Of a stretch of 55,604 nt of DNA, positions 18,940 through 28,305 are shown piece by piece (positions within the stretch are counted from its first letter, which is position 1; every line of letters begins with the position of its first letter). The DNA lies in contig CAIVHU010000259.1 in NCBI GenBank assembly GCA_903905735.1, positions 1-55,604 of the forward strand, given 5' to 3'. The position numbers were made by a program, and so were the translations under genes. This DNA comes from an uncultured beta proteobacterium. GTDB lineage: Bacteria > Pseudomonadota > Gammaproteobacteria > Burkholderiales > Burkholderiaceae_C. The notes below the pieces were generated by a model. The model made no database searches. It was not told where the DNA came from and saw only the letters and a program-made list of their open reading frames with translations.

Positions 18940-19029
18940 GACTCAAACCCTTTTACTTCCGGATACCACGAACCATTGTGGCCATGACCGCGCCAACAAG
19001 AAGATGGACAGGGCAACTGCCATTCTAGA

Positions 19030-19047
19030 GCGGCGTTCTTGCGCCGC
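19030..19047. other. small GC-rich hairpin after azlD
   Basis: GCGGCG (19030-19035) pairs with CGCCGC (19042-19047) around a six-base loop. It follows azlD on the minus strand, but no T-run follows on that strand, so it is at most a weak transcription terminator or an mRNA 3' end structure. Confidence 0.35.
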
Positions 19048-19059
19048 CAAGTCAGGTTT

Positions 19060-19410
19060 TTACCAACCCCAGCCCAGATGCAGCGGCAGATAAACCACCA
19101 TGCCCGCCACGATGGTGCCCAGCACTGCCTGGCGCTGATGTTTGTGTCCAAAAAACCAGACCACACCCGCCAAGGCCGCAAACAGCCGTGCATCGCGCCA
19201 ACTGTGGATGAACTGGCCTTGCGTCATCAGCAGTTCCGGCACGATCACCGCCGCCAGCGCCGCGATGGGCGCGTATTGCAGGCCGCGCTGCGCCCAGTGC
19301 GGCAACTGCCAGGGTTTGCTGGAGATGAAAAAAAGCGTGCGTGTCAGCACCGTGACCACCGTCAGGCCCAGGATCACCGCCACCGTCCAGAGATCGGTTC
19401 CAGCGCTCAT
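19060..19410 (-). CDS. azlD: AzlD-like branched-chain amino acid exporter subunit
   Basis: The 116-residue protein is strongly hydrophobic with about three to four transmembrane helices and family hallmarks such as VLTRTLFF, YAPIAALAAVIVPEL and AALAGVVWFF. AzlD is the small partner of AzlC in export of branched-chain amino acids and analogues. The start ATG at 19408-19410 overlaps the azlC stop codon (ATGA), indicating translational coupling. A longer in-frame extension into azlC is rejected because it would cover the azlC coding sequence. Confidence 0.9.
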   Translation of the reverse strand: MSAGTDLWTVAVILGLTVVTVLTRTLFFISSKPWQLPHWAQRGLQYAPIAALAAVIVPELLMTQGQFIHSWRDARLFAALAGVVWFFGHKHQRQAVLGTIVAGMVVYLPLHLGWGW

Positions 19411-20150
19411 GGTCCGGCTTCCGGATCGCCCGCGCTGACACCGCGCGCGGTCTCCAGCAGCAGGCTCATGGCCACGGCGGCGGCAATGGCCAGCAGGATG
19501 TTGAGCTTGTAAGGCAGCGCAAACGCCGCCACTGCAGCGGCGCCAGCCACTCCGGCGCTGACCCAGCGTAGCGGGCTTGATGCCAGAGAGAACAATATCC
19601 CCAGCAGCGCCAGGATGCCCGCGAAACCCAGGCCCCAGGCGACAGGAATCAACCCGGCCAGCAAGACACCCAGCACACTGCAGCCCACCCACGACACCCA
19701 GGTGACCGCGCAGTTGCCGGCCAGATAGGCCTGTTGCGCATGTCGCTGCCCGTGATCGGCCCCTGGGCGGGGGTAGCGGCCGGTAAATTGGACGTAGCTC
19801 AAATCGGTGATCAGATAGCCGGTGAGCAGACGCTCGCCCAAGGGCAGGTGCATCACATAGGGCCGCAGGTGCGCGCTGAACACCACAAAGCGCAGGTTGA
19901 CGCAAAACCCAGTGGCCAGCACCACCCACATGGGTGCACCGGAGGCGATCAGCGGAATCGCCGCCAACTGAGAGCTTCCAGCAAAGACGGTTACGCCCAT
20001 CAACAGCGCCTCAAAGGTACTCATGCCCGAGTTCATCATGGCCACGCCAGTCATCAGTCCCCAGGCGGCCAGACCAGGCGCAGCGCCCAGCGCGTCCACT
20101 GCTCCGGCCCGAAACTCGGCGTGCTTGAACGTGGAACGCCTGAAAAACAC
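19407..20150 (-). CDS. azlC: AzlC-like branched-chain amino acid exporter large subunit
   Basis: The 247-residue integral membrane protein shows the AzlC family signature: AWGLMTGVAMMNSGMS, VFAGSSQLAAIPL and CVNLRFVVFSAHLRPYV. It forms a permease with AzlD. The gene is 6 bp downstream of fmt, so it may be transcribed with def-fmt. Confidence 0.93.
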   Translation of the reverse strand: MFFRRSTFKHAEFRAGAVDALGAAPGLAAWGLMTGVAMMNSGMSTFEALLMGVTVFAGSSQLAAIPLIASGAPMWVVLATGFCVNLRFVVFSAHLRPYVMHLPLGERLLTGYLITDLSYVQFTGRYPRPGADHGQRHAQQAYLAGNCAVTWVSWVGCSVLGVLLAGLIPVAWGLGFAGILALLGILFSLASSPLRWVSAGVAGAAAVAAFALPYKLNILLAIAAAVAMSLLLETARGVSAGDPEAGP

Positions 20151-20156
20151 AGTGTC

Positions 20157-21116
20157 TCAGCCCAGCCGCATGCCAGGCTGCAGCGCAAAGCCACGCAGGA
20201 AGTCCGCCGCCGCAAGACGCTTGCCGCCAGGACGCTGGAGTTCGGTCAAGACAACTACTGAATTCATAGCTGCTACCGCAATACCTGTCTGGGCTACAGC
20301 CACTATTTGTCCATAAACCGGCCCGGCAGGCACGTCACCGGGCTGCAGGTGGGCGGCCCAGACTTTGAGTGGCTCGCTGTTGAGTACGGTGCTGGCGCCC
20401 GGAAACGGGTTGAACGCGCGCACGCGCTGGCAGATAGTGGCGGCGGGCTGCGACCAGTCGATCACCGCTTCGGCTTTATCGACCTTGGCGGCGTAGGTGA
20501 CACCTTCAAGGGGTTGCGGCACGGGCTTGAGCGACCCTTCTTGCAGCTGTGCCAAAGCTTGCACCATGAGCGCGCCACCCAGTTCGGCCAGCTTGTCGTG
20601 CAGGCTGGCGGTGGTGTCAGACTCCAGAATTGGTAGCGCCTGCGCCAGCAACATGTCGCCGGTGTCCAGCCCAGCATCCATCTGCATGATGGTGATACCG
20701 GTTTGCGCGTCGCCAGCCTCAATGGCCCGGTGGATGGGTGCCGCACCGCGCCAGCGCGGCAGCAAAGACCCGTGAATATTGAAACACCTTCGGCTCGGTC
20801 CATCCAGCACCCACTGCGGCAGGATCAGGCCGTAGGCCGCTACCACCATGGCATCGGCCTGCGCCGCTTGCAAGGCGGCTTGCCCAGCGCGCGCGTCGTC
20901 AGGGTATTTGCCATCCAGCCGCAGGCTGCGTGGTTGCGCGACGGGAATGCCGTGTTGCAGCGCCAGTTGTTTGACGGGTGAGGCCTGTAATTTAAGGCCG
21001 CGCCCGGCGGGCCGATCCGGCTGGGTCAGAACCAGCACCACCTCGTGCCCGGCGGCCAGCAGTTTGGTCAGCGCAACGGCGGCAAATTCGGGCGTGCCCG
21101 CAAAAACCAGTTTCAA
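20157..21116 (-). CDS. fmt: methionyl-tRNA formyltransferase
   Basis: Fmt formylates initiator Met-tRNA using 10-formyl-tetrahydrofolate. The 319-residue protein has [12 protein letters not shown], the formyl-donor loop [16 protein letters not shown], and the C-terminal OB-like domain ending [13 protein letters not shown]. The DNA for residues about 271-286, in the C-terminal domain, resembles the palindromic repeat family (20261-20305), but the protein aligns to family sequences without an obvious insertion there. It overlaps the def stop by four bases (ATGA). Confidence 0.97.
   Translation of the reverse strand: MKLVFAGTPEFAAVALTKLLAAGHEVVLVLTQPDRPAGRGLKLQASPVKQLALQHGIPVAQPRSLRLDGKYPDDARAGQAALQAAQADAMVVAAYGLILPQWVLDGPSRRCFNIHGSLLPRWRGAAPIHRAIEAGDAQTGITIMQMDAGLDTGDMLLAQALPILESDTTASLHDKLAELGGALMVQALAQLQEGSLKPVPQPLEGVTYAAKVDKAEAVIDWSQPAATICQRVRAFNPFPGASTVLNSEPLKVWAAHLQPGDVPAGPVYGQIVAVAQTGIAVAAMNSVVVLTELQRPGGKRLAAADFLRGFALQPGMRLG
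20261..20305 (-). repeat. palindromic-repeat-like segment inside fmt
   Basis: The segment reads AATTCATAGCTGCTACCGC, a spacer, then GGGCTACAGCC, in the order of the repeat family (AT-rich end, TAGCTGCTA, arm, loop, arm, GGCC-like end). The best conserved block is TAGCTGCTACCGC. It codes for part of the Fmt C-terminal domain and does not appear to add residues. Confidence 0.5.
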
Positions 21117-21634
21117 ACCAGCTTGGCAACGCGGCCTTCGCGCTGCGCTTTCTGCAATTTGGTCTTGATGCGGTTGCGTTTGAGGGGCGAGAGGTATTCC
21201 ACAAACACCTTGCCCAGCAGGTGATCCATTTCATGCTGGATGCACACGGACAGCAGGCCCTCGGCTTCGATCAGGCGCGAGTTGCCCGAGCGGTCCAGCG
21301 CTTCGATCTTGATCGCATCATGGCGCTGCACGCTGTCGTAAATGCCGGGCACCGACAGGCAGCCTTCTTCATTGAGGTGTGTTTCAGAACTGTTCCAGAG
21401 CATCTTCGGGTTGATCAGCACCAGTGGGTCGTCGCGACCCTCAGAGATATCCATCACGATCAGACGTTCATGCACATCGACCTGGGTGGCCGCCAGGCCC
21501 ACGCCGTTGGCCTCGTACATGGTTTCCAGCATGTCGGCCACGAGGGTGTCGATGCGTTCATCCACCGCAGCGACGGGTTTGGCCACGGTGTGCAGGCGGA
21601 TGTCGGGATAGCAAATAATTGTGAGTAGTGCCAT
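21113..21634 (-). CDS. def: peptide deformylase
   Basis: Def removes the N-formyl group from nascent proteins. The 173-residue protein has all three metal/active-site motifs: GVGLAATQ (46-51 region), EGCLSVPG with metal ligand C92, and QHEMDHLLG with H134, E135 and H138. It is coupled to fmt by an ATGA overlap. It is divergent from the LysM gene, with a 130-bp region between the starts that must hold both promoters; I could not assign convincing -35/-10 boxes there. Confidence 0.97.
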   Translation of the reverse strand: MALLTIICYPDIRLHTVAKPVAAVDERIDTLVADMLETMYEANGVGLAATQVDVHERLIVMDISEGRDDPLVLINPKMLWNSSETHLNEEGCLSVPGIYDSVQRHDAIKIEALDRSGNSRLIEAEGLLSVCIQHEMDHLLGKVFVEYLSPLKRNRIKTKLQKAQREGRVAKLV

Positions 21635-21764
21635 AGTGAGTGTCCTGATATGTCGTTATTTTCGCTATTTTTTTGGCTTGTCGCACAATCCCAGGGCGAG
21701 AATCGTTGTCCAATCAAGGGCTTGGGCGCAAAATCTCACGCGATACAACAGGGTACGAAACACC

Positions 21765-22967
21765 ATGTCAAAATTTTCTCTACAAGCAGCGCTCACCCCG
21801 GTAGCCTGCGCCATGCTGGCTTGGGGTCTGCTAGCCAGCGGTGCTGCCTATGCGCAGAAATATCCCATCACGGCCCAGCAGCGCGCCACCGCCAATCAGG
21901 TGGCGCAAAGCGGCGTGGCTTTGAGCGAGCTTCGGGCCGACGCGCCTGATCACTACACCGTCAAGAAGGGTGACACGCTGTGGGCGATTTCGGGCATGTT
22001 CCTCAAATCGCCCTGGCGCTGGCCTGAGCTCTGGGGCATGAACCTGGCCGAGATCAAGAACCCGCACCTGATCTACCCGGGGCAAACGCTGTACCTGGAC
22101 ACCTCCAGTGGCCGCGCCCGCCTGACGCTTCACGGCGATGGCATTCCCACCGTGAAGCTGTCACCGCGCATCCGGGTTGACGACTTGGCGGACGGTGCCC
22201 TGCCCACGCTGCAAAACCAGCTGATCGAGCCTTTTCTGTCAGACGGCATCATTGTTGATGACCAGACCATGAGCAGTGCGCCGCGCATTGTGGCGGCACA
22301 GGATGGCCGGGTGTTTCTGACGCGGGGTGACCGGGCTTATGCGCGCAGCAGCTCTTCCAATGAACTGATCGACGATCCGCACAAGAAAGAAAAAGCTTTT
22401 CGCGTGTTCCGCAACGCCACACCTCTGAAAGACCCGGTCACCGGTGAATTGTTGGGGTACGAGGCGGATTACCTGGGCAAGGCGCTGTTGACGCACAGTG
22501 AAGGTACCCAGGAGTCCATCGGCAAGGACGGCGGCACGCAGGTGGACATTGTGCCGGCCACCATTGACATCGTGGAGGTCAAGGAGGAGATGCGCGTGGG
22601 CGACCGCCTGTTGCCCGAGCCACCGCGTCAGCTGCAAAGTTACGTGCCCCATGCGCCTCAGGAGCCGGTTGATGCGCGTATCGTGTCGATCTATGGCAGT
22701 GCGGTGGTCAACGCGGCACAAAACCAGGTCGTGATCATCAACCGGGGCTCCCGTGATGGTCTGGAAAATGGCGATGTGCTGGCCATTTTGCAGACCGGTG
22801 CACGCCTGGTGGATGAAACCGATGAGAACCGGGCCGACATCAAGTTGCCTGATGAACGCAACGGCTTGCTGATGGTGTTTCGCACCTTTGACAAGCTGTC
22901 CTACGGGCTGGTGCTGGACATTGTCAGTGGGGTCAGAGTGGGCGACCGGCTGGTTAACCCGCGCTAA
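21765..22967 (+). CDS. exported LysM peptidoglycan-binding protein
   Basis: The 400-residue protein starts at ATG 21765. It has a Sec signal peptide with probable cleavage after AYA (about residue 30) and one LysM domain at about residues 62-111 (HYTVKKGDTLWAISGMFL ... IYPGQTLYL). The rest is beta-rich with repeated VGDRLLP/VGDRLV patterns. Such proteins are common upstream of dprA in Burkholderiales. LysM binds peptidoglycan, so a periplasmic location is expected; the C-terminal function is unknown. Confidence 0.9.
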   Translation: MSKFSLQAALTPVACAMLAWGLLASGAAYAQKYPITAQQRATANQVAQSGVALSELRADAPDHYTVKKGDTLWAISGMFLKSPWRWPELWGMNLAEIKNPHLIYPGQTLYLDTSSGRARLTLHGDGIPTVKLSPRIRVDDLADGALPTLQNQLIEPFLSDGIIVDDQTMSSAPRIVAAQDGRVFLTRGDRAYARSSSSNELIDDPHKKEKAFRVFRNATPLKDPVTGELLGYEADYLGKALLTHSEGTQESIGKDGGTQVDIVPATIDIVEVKEEMRVGDRLLPEPPRQLQSYVPHAPQEPVDARIVSIYGSAVVNAAQNQVVIINRGSRDGLENGDVLAILQTGARLVDETDENRADIKLPDERNGLLMVFRTFDKLSYGLVLDIVSGVRVGDRLVNPR

Positions 22968-23016
22968 AGGCGCGACTCCAACGCCGCGACTCTCTGCCAG
23001 ACAACTCCCGCACCTC

Positions 23017-24246
23017 GTGGAACGCGACGAAATTGCGGCCTGGTTGCGCCTGACGCTGACCCCCGGCATTGGCAACATCAGCGCCCGCAAACTGCTGGCG
23101 GCCTTTGGCCTGCCACAGTCGATTTTTGAGCAACCAGCGAAGGCCTTGAAGCAGGTCGTCAGTGCGCTTCAGGCGCAGGCGCTGGGCACCGAACCCGAAG
23201 AGCTTGCTGCCCTGACCGATGTCACCTGGGCCTGGCTACAGCAAGACACCGCCCAGGGCATACGCCGCCAGGTAGCCACCCTGGGCGATCCGCGCTACCC
23301 GCAGGCGCTGCTGAATCTGGACGACCCGCCGCTGATGCTGTACCTGATGGGCAACGCCAGTTATCAACAAAAAAATGCTCTAGCCCCCGCTGATGGCGTG
23401 CTGGCAGCTACTGATTCAATAGCTTCGTGGCCTGTGATCGATACCACATCCAGCCTCGCCATGGTGGGCAGCCGCAACCCGACGCCGCAAGGCGCGGCCA
23501 ATGCCAGGCGGTTTGCCAAGTCCTTTGCGCAGGCCGGGCTGACGGTGGTCAGCGGCATGGCATTGGGCATTGATGGGGCAGCCCATGAAGGCGCGCTTGA
23601 AAGTATCAGCGCCAGCCATCAGGCCGTCACGGTGGCGGTGGTGGGCACCGGGCTGGACCGGGTCTATCCCAAGGCGCACCACGATCTGGCGCACCGCATC
23701 GCGCTGAATGGCCTGCTGGTGAGTGAATACCCACTGGGCACACCACCGTTGAATGCCAATTTTCCGAAACGCAACCGGCTGATTGCCGCTTTGGCGCAGG
23801 GCACGCTGGTGGTGGAGGCCGCGCTGAAATCCGGCTCGCTGATCACCGCGCGGCTCACGGCGGAGCAGGGCCGTGAGGTGTTTGCCATCCCGGGATCGAT
23901 CCACGCCGCCCAGTCGCGCGGCTGCCACGCGCTGATCAAGCAGGGTGCCAAGCTGGTGGAGTCCGCGCAGGATGTGCTGGAAGAATTGTCCTGGCCGGGC
24001 AGGCTGCCACATGCTCCTGATATTGAAGCTGCCAGCACTGACCCTGAAAGGGCTGAGGGCATTTTTTATCAGGATACCCAACTGGTTAACGCCTTGGGGT
24101 TCGATCCAGTCAGTTTCGAGGCGCTGCAAGCCCGCACCGGACTGGAGACAGCCGATTTGCAAGCCCAACTGATGGGGCTGGAGCTCGATGGCCTGGTGGC
24201 GCGGTTGCCCGGCGGCTTGTTTCAGCGCCAACGCCCTGAAGTCTGA
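23017..24246 (+). CDS. dprA: DprA/Smf DNA-processing protein
   Basis: DprA loads RecA on incoming single-stranded DNA in transformation. The GTG at 23017 gives MERDEIAAWLRLTLTPGIGN (409 aa); an ATG at 22888 would overlap the LysM gene by 80 bases and adds atypical sequence. A helical N-terminus precedes the Rossmann domain (LAMVGSRNPTPQG, VVSGMALGIDGAAHEGAL, FPKRNRLIAAL, EAALKSGSLITAR) and a C-terminal winged-helix region. Two stretches coincide with palindromic repeats: residues 119-137, just before the Rossmann core, and about 334-351, in the linker before the winged helix. Confidence 0.94.
   Translation: MERDEIAAWLRLTLTPGIGNISARKLLAAFGLPQSIFEQPAKALKQVVSALQAQALGTEPEELAALTDVTWAWLQQDTAQGIRRQVATLGDPRYPQALLNLDDPPLMLYLMGNASYQQKNALAPADGVLAATDSIASWPVIDTTSSLAMVGSRNPTPQGAANARRFAKSFAQAGLTVVSGMALGIDGAAHEGALESISASHQAVTVAVVGTGLDRVYPKAHHDLAHRIALNGLLVSEYPLGTPPLNANFPKRNRLIAALAQGTLVVEAALKSGSLITARLTAEQGREVFAIPGSIHAAQSRGCHALIKQGAKLVESAQDVLEELSWPGRLPHAPDIEAASTDPERAEGIFYQDTQLVNALGFDPVSFEALQARTGLETADLQAQLMGLELDGLVARLPGGLFQRQRPEV
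23373..23427 (+). repeat. palindromic repeat copy 1 inside dprA
   Basis: The order is GCTCTAGCCC, a spacer, GTGCTGGCAGCTACTGATT, then CAATAGCTTC, which reproduces the two-hairpin layout of the intergenic copy at 44827-44881 (TCTAGCCC ... GGGCTA, CAGCTA ... TAGCTG). It lies in frame and encodes a low-complexity Ala-rich stretch that looks like an insertion relative to typical DprA proteins. Confidence 0.6.
24018..24070 (+). repeat. palindromic repeat copy 2 inside dprA
   Basis: In the opposite orientation to copy 1: GATATTGAAGCTGCCAGC, a spacer, AAAGGGCTGAGGGC and an AT-rich end (ATTTTTTAT). It corresponds to residues about 334-351 in the linker between Rossmann core and winged helix. Confidence 0.5.
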
Positions 24247-24299
24247 TTCCCCGGCCAGTTTCACGGTTTAGGTCGATGGTCCGGCGGTATATTGAGGCC

Positions 24300-24776
24300 A
24301 TGTTTGAAGTCCTCGCGTTTGTTTACGACAACTACTCCGACAGCCATGCATGCCCTGAACTTCCGGTCTTGCATCGCACCTTGAACACCCTGGGTTTTTC
24401 CCCGCGCGAGGTCGAAGTCGCCTTGCTTTGGCTGGAAGACCTGAAAAGCGCGGCACATCAGATGTCAACCCACCCGTCAGCCTCAAATCCACCCGAACCG
24501 TTTGCTGTTGAGATGCGTGTACTCATTCAATCAGAGCAGGCGCGGCTCGGCAAGGAGGGTTGGGGTTTTCTCGTTTTTCTGGCAACGATCGGTGCCCTGA
24601 CCGGAGAGGAACTCGAGTTGGTGCTGGAGCGCGCCATGGCCACTCCCTGCAAGCCTCTGCATCTGAGTGACCTGAAGCTGATTGTGCTGCTGGTTTTTTG
24701 GGGTCTGGCGCGCGAGCCCGATGCCTTGGTGCTGGACGAGCTGTGCGATCACCAGACAGGCCGTCTGGCCCACTGA
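24300..24776 (+). CDS. smg: Smg-family (DUF494) protein
   Basis: The 158-residue acidic protein matches the Smg/DUF494 family in length and in the start MFEVLAFVYDNY. The ATG at 24300 follows GAGG; an in-frame ATG 24 bases upstream adds residues not seen in the family. The molecular function of Smg is not established; in proteobacteria the gene accompanies dprA, and in this window also def/fmt. It is convergent with the DUF1631 gene with a 4-bp gap. Confidence 0.88.
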   Translation: MFEVLAFVYDNYSDSHACPELPVLHRTLNTLGFSPREVEVALLWLEDLKSAAHQMSTHPSASNPPEPFAVEMRVLIQSEQARLGKEGWGFLVFLATIGALTGEELELVLERAMATPCKPLHLSDLKLIVLLVFWGLAREPDALVLDELCDHQTGRLAH

Positions 24777-24780
24777 CACA

Positions 24781-27324
24781 TCAGTTGAGCAGCCGCGCCG
24801 GATTGGCCTGGATTTCGTCCAGGGCCGAGCGGGTGGCACGGGCGGTCAAGGGTTCGTCTTCCTGCGGCTCCAGCAACCCGACTTGCAGGTAGGCCGCCAA
24901 GCGCGCCTTCTGGAACAGGTAACTGTGTCCGACGTTGTTGGCAAACAGGTGTAAATGCCCCAGCGGGCTGCGCCAGACGAACTGCACTTGCGCCGTGTTG
25001 GACTTGTAGTCCAAAGCAAACCAGGAGCCTAGCGCCAGATCCCGAGCCCATTCCATCATCACCGCGCTGGCTTTGCCGCCGCCTTGGTTGATGACATCGA
25101 GATCCGAGGTTTCAAAGCCCAGCAGTTCCTCAACATTCTCGTTGTCCAGCGGCAATTCTTCGCCGCCGTCGTCGCTGATGTAATCGTCAAGTTCGGCCAG
25201 CCGCTGCGCCATCGCCTGGATCTGTTCGTCAGCAATCGCCTCGGTCTTGGCCATGAACGCATCAGCCAGGGTGTCACTGATGACCTTGATGTGCGCTTCC
25301 TGCGCGGAGCGCCCGGTGCCCAGCAGGTTCATGCCATCTCGCAGGCTTTGCAACAAGCCCGACAGCCCGTTGATGACCTTGGTGCGATCCGCCCGGTTGG
25401 GCTTGGCGCTGGCCGCCCAGATGAGGTCGGTGGCGGTTTTTTTGAGCCGCAGCGTTTCCTCGTGCTGCTTGCCCTGGCGCACGGTCGATACCGCCAGCAC
25501 CTCAGCCCACACCTTGAACAGGAACGAGCGGATCTCGTCGCGCACCGGCATGTCCTTGAGCTGGTCACGCAAGTCGATGGTGTACTGGATGGCCAGGGTT
25601 TCCTTTTGCTCCAGCTGCTCGGCCACGCCCAGCACCTTCTGCGCCGAAGGTTTTTTGGCCAGGTGTTTTTTCAGGAACTGTTGGAACTCTTCATACACCC
25701 GCTTGTAAACGCGGTCACCGGTCTCGGGGTACTGCTCCACCACCTGAACGACGCGTTTGATCTCGGTGACAAGATCCTCGGCGCTGATGCCGCTGGAATC
25801 AAAACCCAGCACGCAGGAGCCCATGTGGTCAATCAATTGGCGCGCCGGGTGGTCCAGCTTGTTGAAAAAGTCCGGGTCAGCCAGTGCGATCCGCAACACC
25901 GGCATCTGTAGGCGCGCAAACCAGACGCGCGCACCGGGAGGAATGCGGTCTTCTTGCAGGATGGACTGGAACATCAGGGCCACCAGTTCAATGATGGCTT
26001 TTTCATTGTCGTTTTCAGCCTTGCCTTTGAGCTCGGTGGATTGCTGGCGCAACTCGGTGGCCATCTGGGCTACCGCTACCGGATAGACGATCTGCCCACC
26101 ACCTTCCGAGGTGACAAACTGTGCGTCTGGCAGACGGGGTTGCTGTGCGATGGCCATCATCAGCGGCATAGACGGGCCTGCATACGCGACACGCGAGCCA
26201 TTGCCACCCGCAACCGAGGCAGACCCCGGACCACCCACCATCATCTGACCCGGGTAGGCACCACCTGCATAGCCCGAGCCGACGTAGCCTGCCTCGCCTG
26301 TCATCACGCCCCCTGGACCGACCCCGCCGCCAGCAGGCATGAAGCTACCACCTCCAGGTGAAAAAAAACCTGCAGGGCTGCCTGCTGCGCTACCGGGCGC
26401 ATAGCCGCCACCCGATCCGGCTGGCGGCGGAGCACCCTCCAGAAAGGCACCACTGAGCAAACGGCCCACCTGCTCCATCAAACCTTGCGCACGGCCGTAA
26501 ATGCCGGCCGCCCGTCCGACCGGTGACCCGATACGCACACCACCACGACCAGCAGGCATTCTCTGCTGCCGTCCGGCAACCGCATCAGACGCCCGGCGCT
26601 GCGGTGGTGCGTCCGGCACCTGAGGCTGCGGTTCTTGTGGATAGGGCTGATTGATGTCTTCAAAAGTCGATGCGCTGGTGGCTGCGCCGAACTCAATGAC
26701 CGGCATCACACCGAGTTTGATCAACTCGTCATTGCAGGCGATGTAGGCTTTTTCCAGATGGTCGTTGAGGTGCTTCTGCACCACTGGCGCGACGAGTTGC
26801 CACGCATCTCGCGACAGACCAGCGGCCTCCCAATGCTCCAACAGAAAGAGAATCAGCACCTCTGGATGGACAATGTCGCGCGCGCTCAAAGTCTGGTTGT
26901 TGTTGAGAAACTTGAGCCGCTTGCGCAGGTCGTTGACCGGCTCGGCACCTTTTTCCATCAGATTCAAGGCCATGCGCGAGGCGATGATCTTGTTTTCGAC
27001 CACTTCGGTACCCAGCAGTTCGAACTCCACCGAAAGTCCACCACGGCTTGAGGTCGCCAGCACCTTTTTGTCAGGAAGCAATGCCGTTTGCCAGGCTTTG
27101 ATGGTGCCGTCTTGCCAGCGTGTTTTCAGGCGCTGGTAAGCCATCCAGGCATCCCGGCGCAACTGCATCTCGCGAGAGGGTGCGGGCTCGTCCATCATTT
27201 GGGTCAAGCGCTCCTGCACCCTGTCCATCAGGACATTCAGTGACGCCGCCACTTGGGACACCAGGCGCTGGCGTACCCGCGCGGCCAACTGCGTTTGCGA
27301 GTTTGTCAGCGGGGCGATGGCCAT
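24781..27324 (-). CDS. DUF1631 family protein
   Basis: The 847-residue protein matches the DUF1631 family, which database annotation sometimes mislabels as thymidine phosphorylase. The N-terminal half is helical (repeated charged helices to about residue 225). A Gly/Pro-rich low-complexity segment covers roughly residues 260-390. A second helical region follows, and the C-terminus (LGSWFALDY ... FANNVGHSYLFQKARLAAYL) looks like the small PilZ-related beta domain seen at the end of these proteins. It lacks a signal peptide. Function unknown; a c-di-GMP link would be inference only. Confidence 0.8.
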   Translation of the reverse strand: MAIAPLTNSQTQLAARVRQRLVSQVAASLNVLMDRVQERLTQMMDEPAPSREMQLRRDAWMAYQRLKTRWQDGTIKAWQTALLPDKKVLATSSRGGLSVEFELLGTEVVENKIIASRMALNLMEKGAEPVNDLRKRLKFLNNNQTLSARDIVHPEVLILFLLEHWEAAGLSRDAWQLVAPVVQKHLNDHLEKAYIACNDELIKLGVMPVIEFGAATSASTFEDINQPYPQEPQPQVPDAPPQRRASDAVAGRQQRMPAGRGGVRIGSPVGRAAGIYGRAQGLMEQVGRLLSGAFLEGAPPPAGSGGGYAPGSAAGSPAGFFSPGGGSFMPAGGGVGPGGVMTGEAGYVGSGYAGGAYPGQMMVGGPGSASVAGGNGSRVAYAGPSMPLMMAIAQQPRLPDAQFVTSEGGGQIVYPVAVAQMATELRQQSTELKGKAENDNEKAIIELVALMFQSILQEDRIPPGARVWFARLQMPVLRIALADPDFFNKLDHPARQLIDHMGSCVLGFDSSGISAEDLVTEIKRVVQVVEQYPETGDRVYKRVYEEFQQFLKKHLAKKPSAQKVLGVAEQLEQKETLAIQYTIDLRDQLKDMPVRDEIRSFLFKVWAEVLAVSTVRQGKQHEETLRLKKTATDLIWAASAKPNRADRTKVINGLSGLLQSLRDGMNLLGTGRSAQEAHIKVISDTLADAFMAKTEAIADEQIQAMAQRLAELDDYISDDGGEELPLDNENVEELLGFETSDLDVINQGGGKASAVMMEWARDLALGSWFALDYKSNTAQVQFVWRSPLGHLHLFANNVGHSYLFQKARLAAYLQVGLLEPQEDEPLTARATRSALDEIQANPARLLN

Positions 27325-27339
27325 GACGATGACAGCAGG

Positions 27340-28296
27340 TTAGACCATGGCCCCGGCGTTGGGATCATTGGGGTCCGTGTCCTTCTTGGAAACCTGGCCC
27401 TTGACGAGGTCTTCACGCTGAATGCCCAGCCACATGGCAATCGCGGCCGCCACAAAGACCGAGGAATAAATGCCAAACAGGATACCGATGGTCAGCGCCA
27501 ATGCGAAGTAGTGCAGGGTGGCCCCGCCAAACAGCAGCATGGATAGCACCATCATCTGCGTGGAGCCGTGCGTGATGATGGTGCGGCTGATGGTGGATGT
27601 GATGGCGTTGTTGATGATTTCCACCGTGGTCATCTTGCGGTAGCGCCGGAAGTTCTCACGAATCCGGTCAAAAATCACCACCGACTCATTGACTGAGTAG
27701 CCCAGCACCGCCAGCACGGCAGCGAGCACCGGCAGTGAGAATTCCCATTGGAAAAATGCAAAAAAGCCCAGAATGATGATCACATCATGCAAATTGGCAA
27801 TGATGGCCGCTACGGCAAACTTCCACTCAAACCGTACTGCCAAATAGATCATGATGCCTACCACCACACAGGCCAGCGCCTTGAGCCCGTCAGAGGCCAG
27901 TTCATCGCCCACCTGCGGGCCGACAAATTCAGTGCGCCGCATCGTGGCACTGGCATCCAGCGTCTTGAGAGCTGACATCACCTGATTGCTTTGCTGCGCC
28001 GAGCTCACGCCTTTCTGCGCGGGTAGCCGGATCAAAATATCACGTGCCGTACCAAAGTTTTGCACCTGCACGTCGACGAATCCCAGCTTGGCAACGGCAT
28101 CACGCACCACACCGACGTCGGTTGGCTGCGAGTAGGTCACTTCCATCACCGTACCGCCGGTGAACTCCACCGACAGATGCAAACCGCGTGAAAACAGGAA
28201 AAAGACTGCCGCCAAAAAGGTGACCAGCGATACCGCATTGAACGCCAAGGCATGGCGCATGAAGGGAATATCTCGCTTGATTCTAAAAAATTCCAT
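27340..28296 (-). CDS. secF: protein translocase subunit SecF
   Basis: SecF with SecD uses the proton-motive force to pull proteins through SecYEG. The 318-residue protein has an N-terminal TM, the periplasmic P4 region with VEFTGGTVMEV, and five C-terminal TMs including LGYSVNESVVIFDRIREN. It lies 9 bp after secD. Confidence 0.97.
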   Translation of the reverse strand: MEFFRIKRDIPFMRHALAFNAVSLVTFLAAVFFLFSRGLHLSVEFTGGTVMEVTYSQPTDVGVVRDAVAKLGFVDVQVQNFGTARDILIRLPAQKGVSSAQQSNQVMSALKTLDASATMRRTEFVGPQVGDELASDGLKALACVVVGIMIYLAVRFEWKFAVAAIIANLHDVIIILGFFAFFQWEFSLPVLAAVLAVLGYSVNESVVIFDRIRENFRRYRKMTTVEIINNAITSTISRTIITHGSTQMMVLSMLLFGGATLHYFALALTIGILFGIYSSVFVAAAIAMWLGIQREDLVKGQVSKKDTDPNDPNAGAMV

Positions 28297-28305
28297 CTTT
28301 TTCCC

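Noticed and set aside
19030..19047. Intrinsic terminator after azlD
   Set aside because: The stem is short and no T-run follows on the minus strand.
18936..19193. Short minus-strand ORF between the Hpt gene and azlD
   Set aside because: It overlaps azlD in another frame and is rich in Trp/Cys, typical of shadow frames.
22888..23016. Upstream ATG for dprA
   Set aside because: It would overlap the LysM gene by 80 bases and the added residues do not resemble DprA; GTG 23017 gives a standard start.
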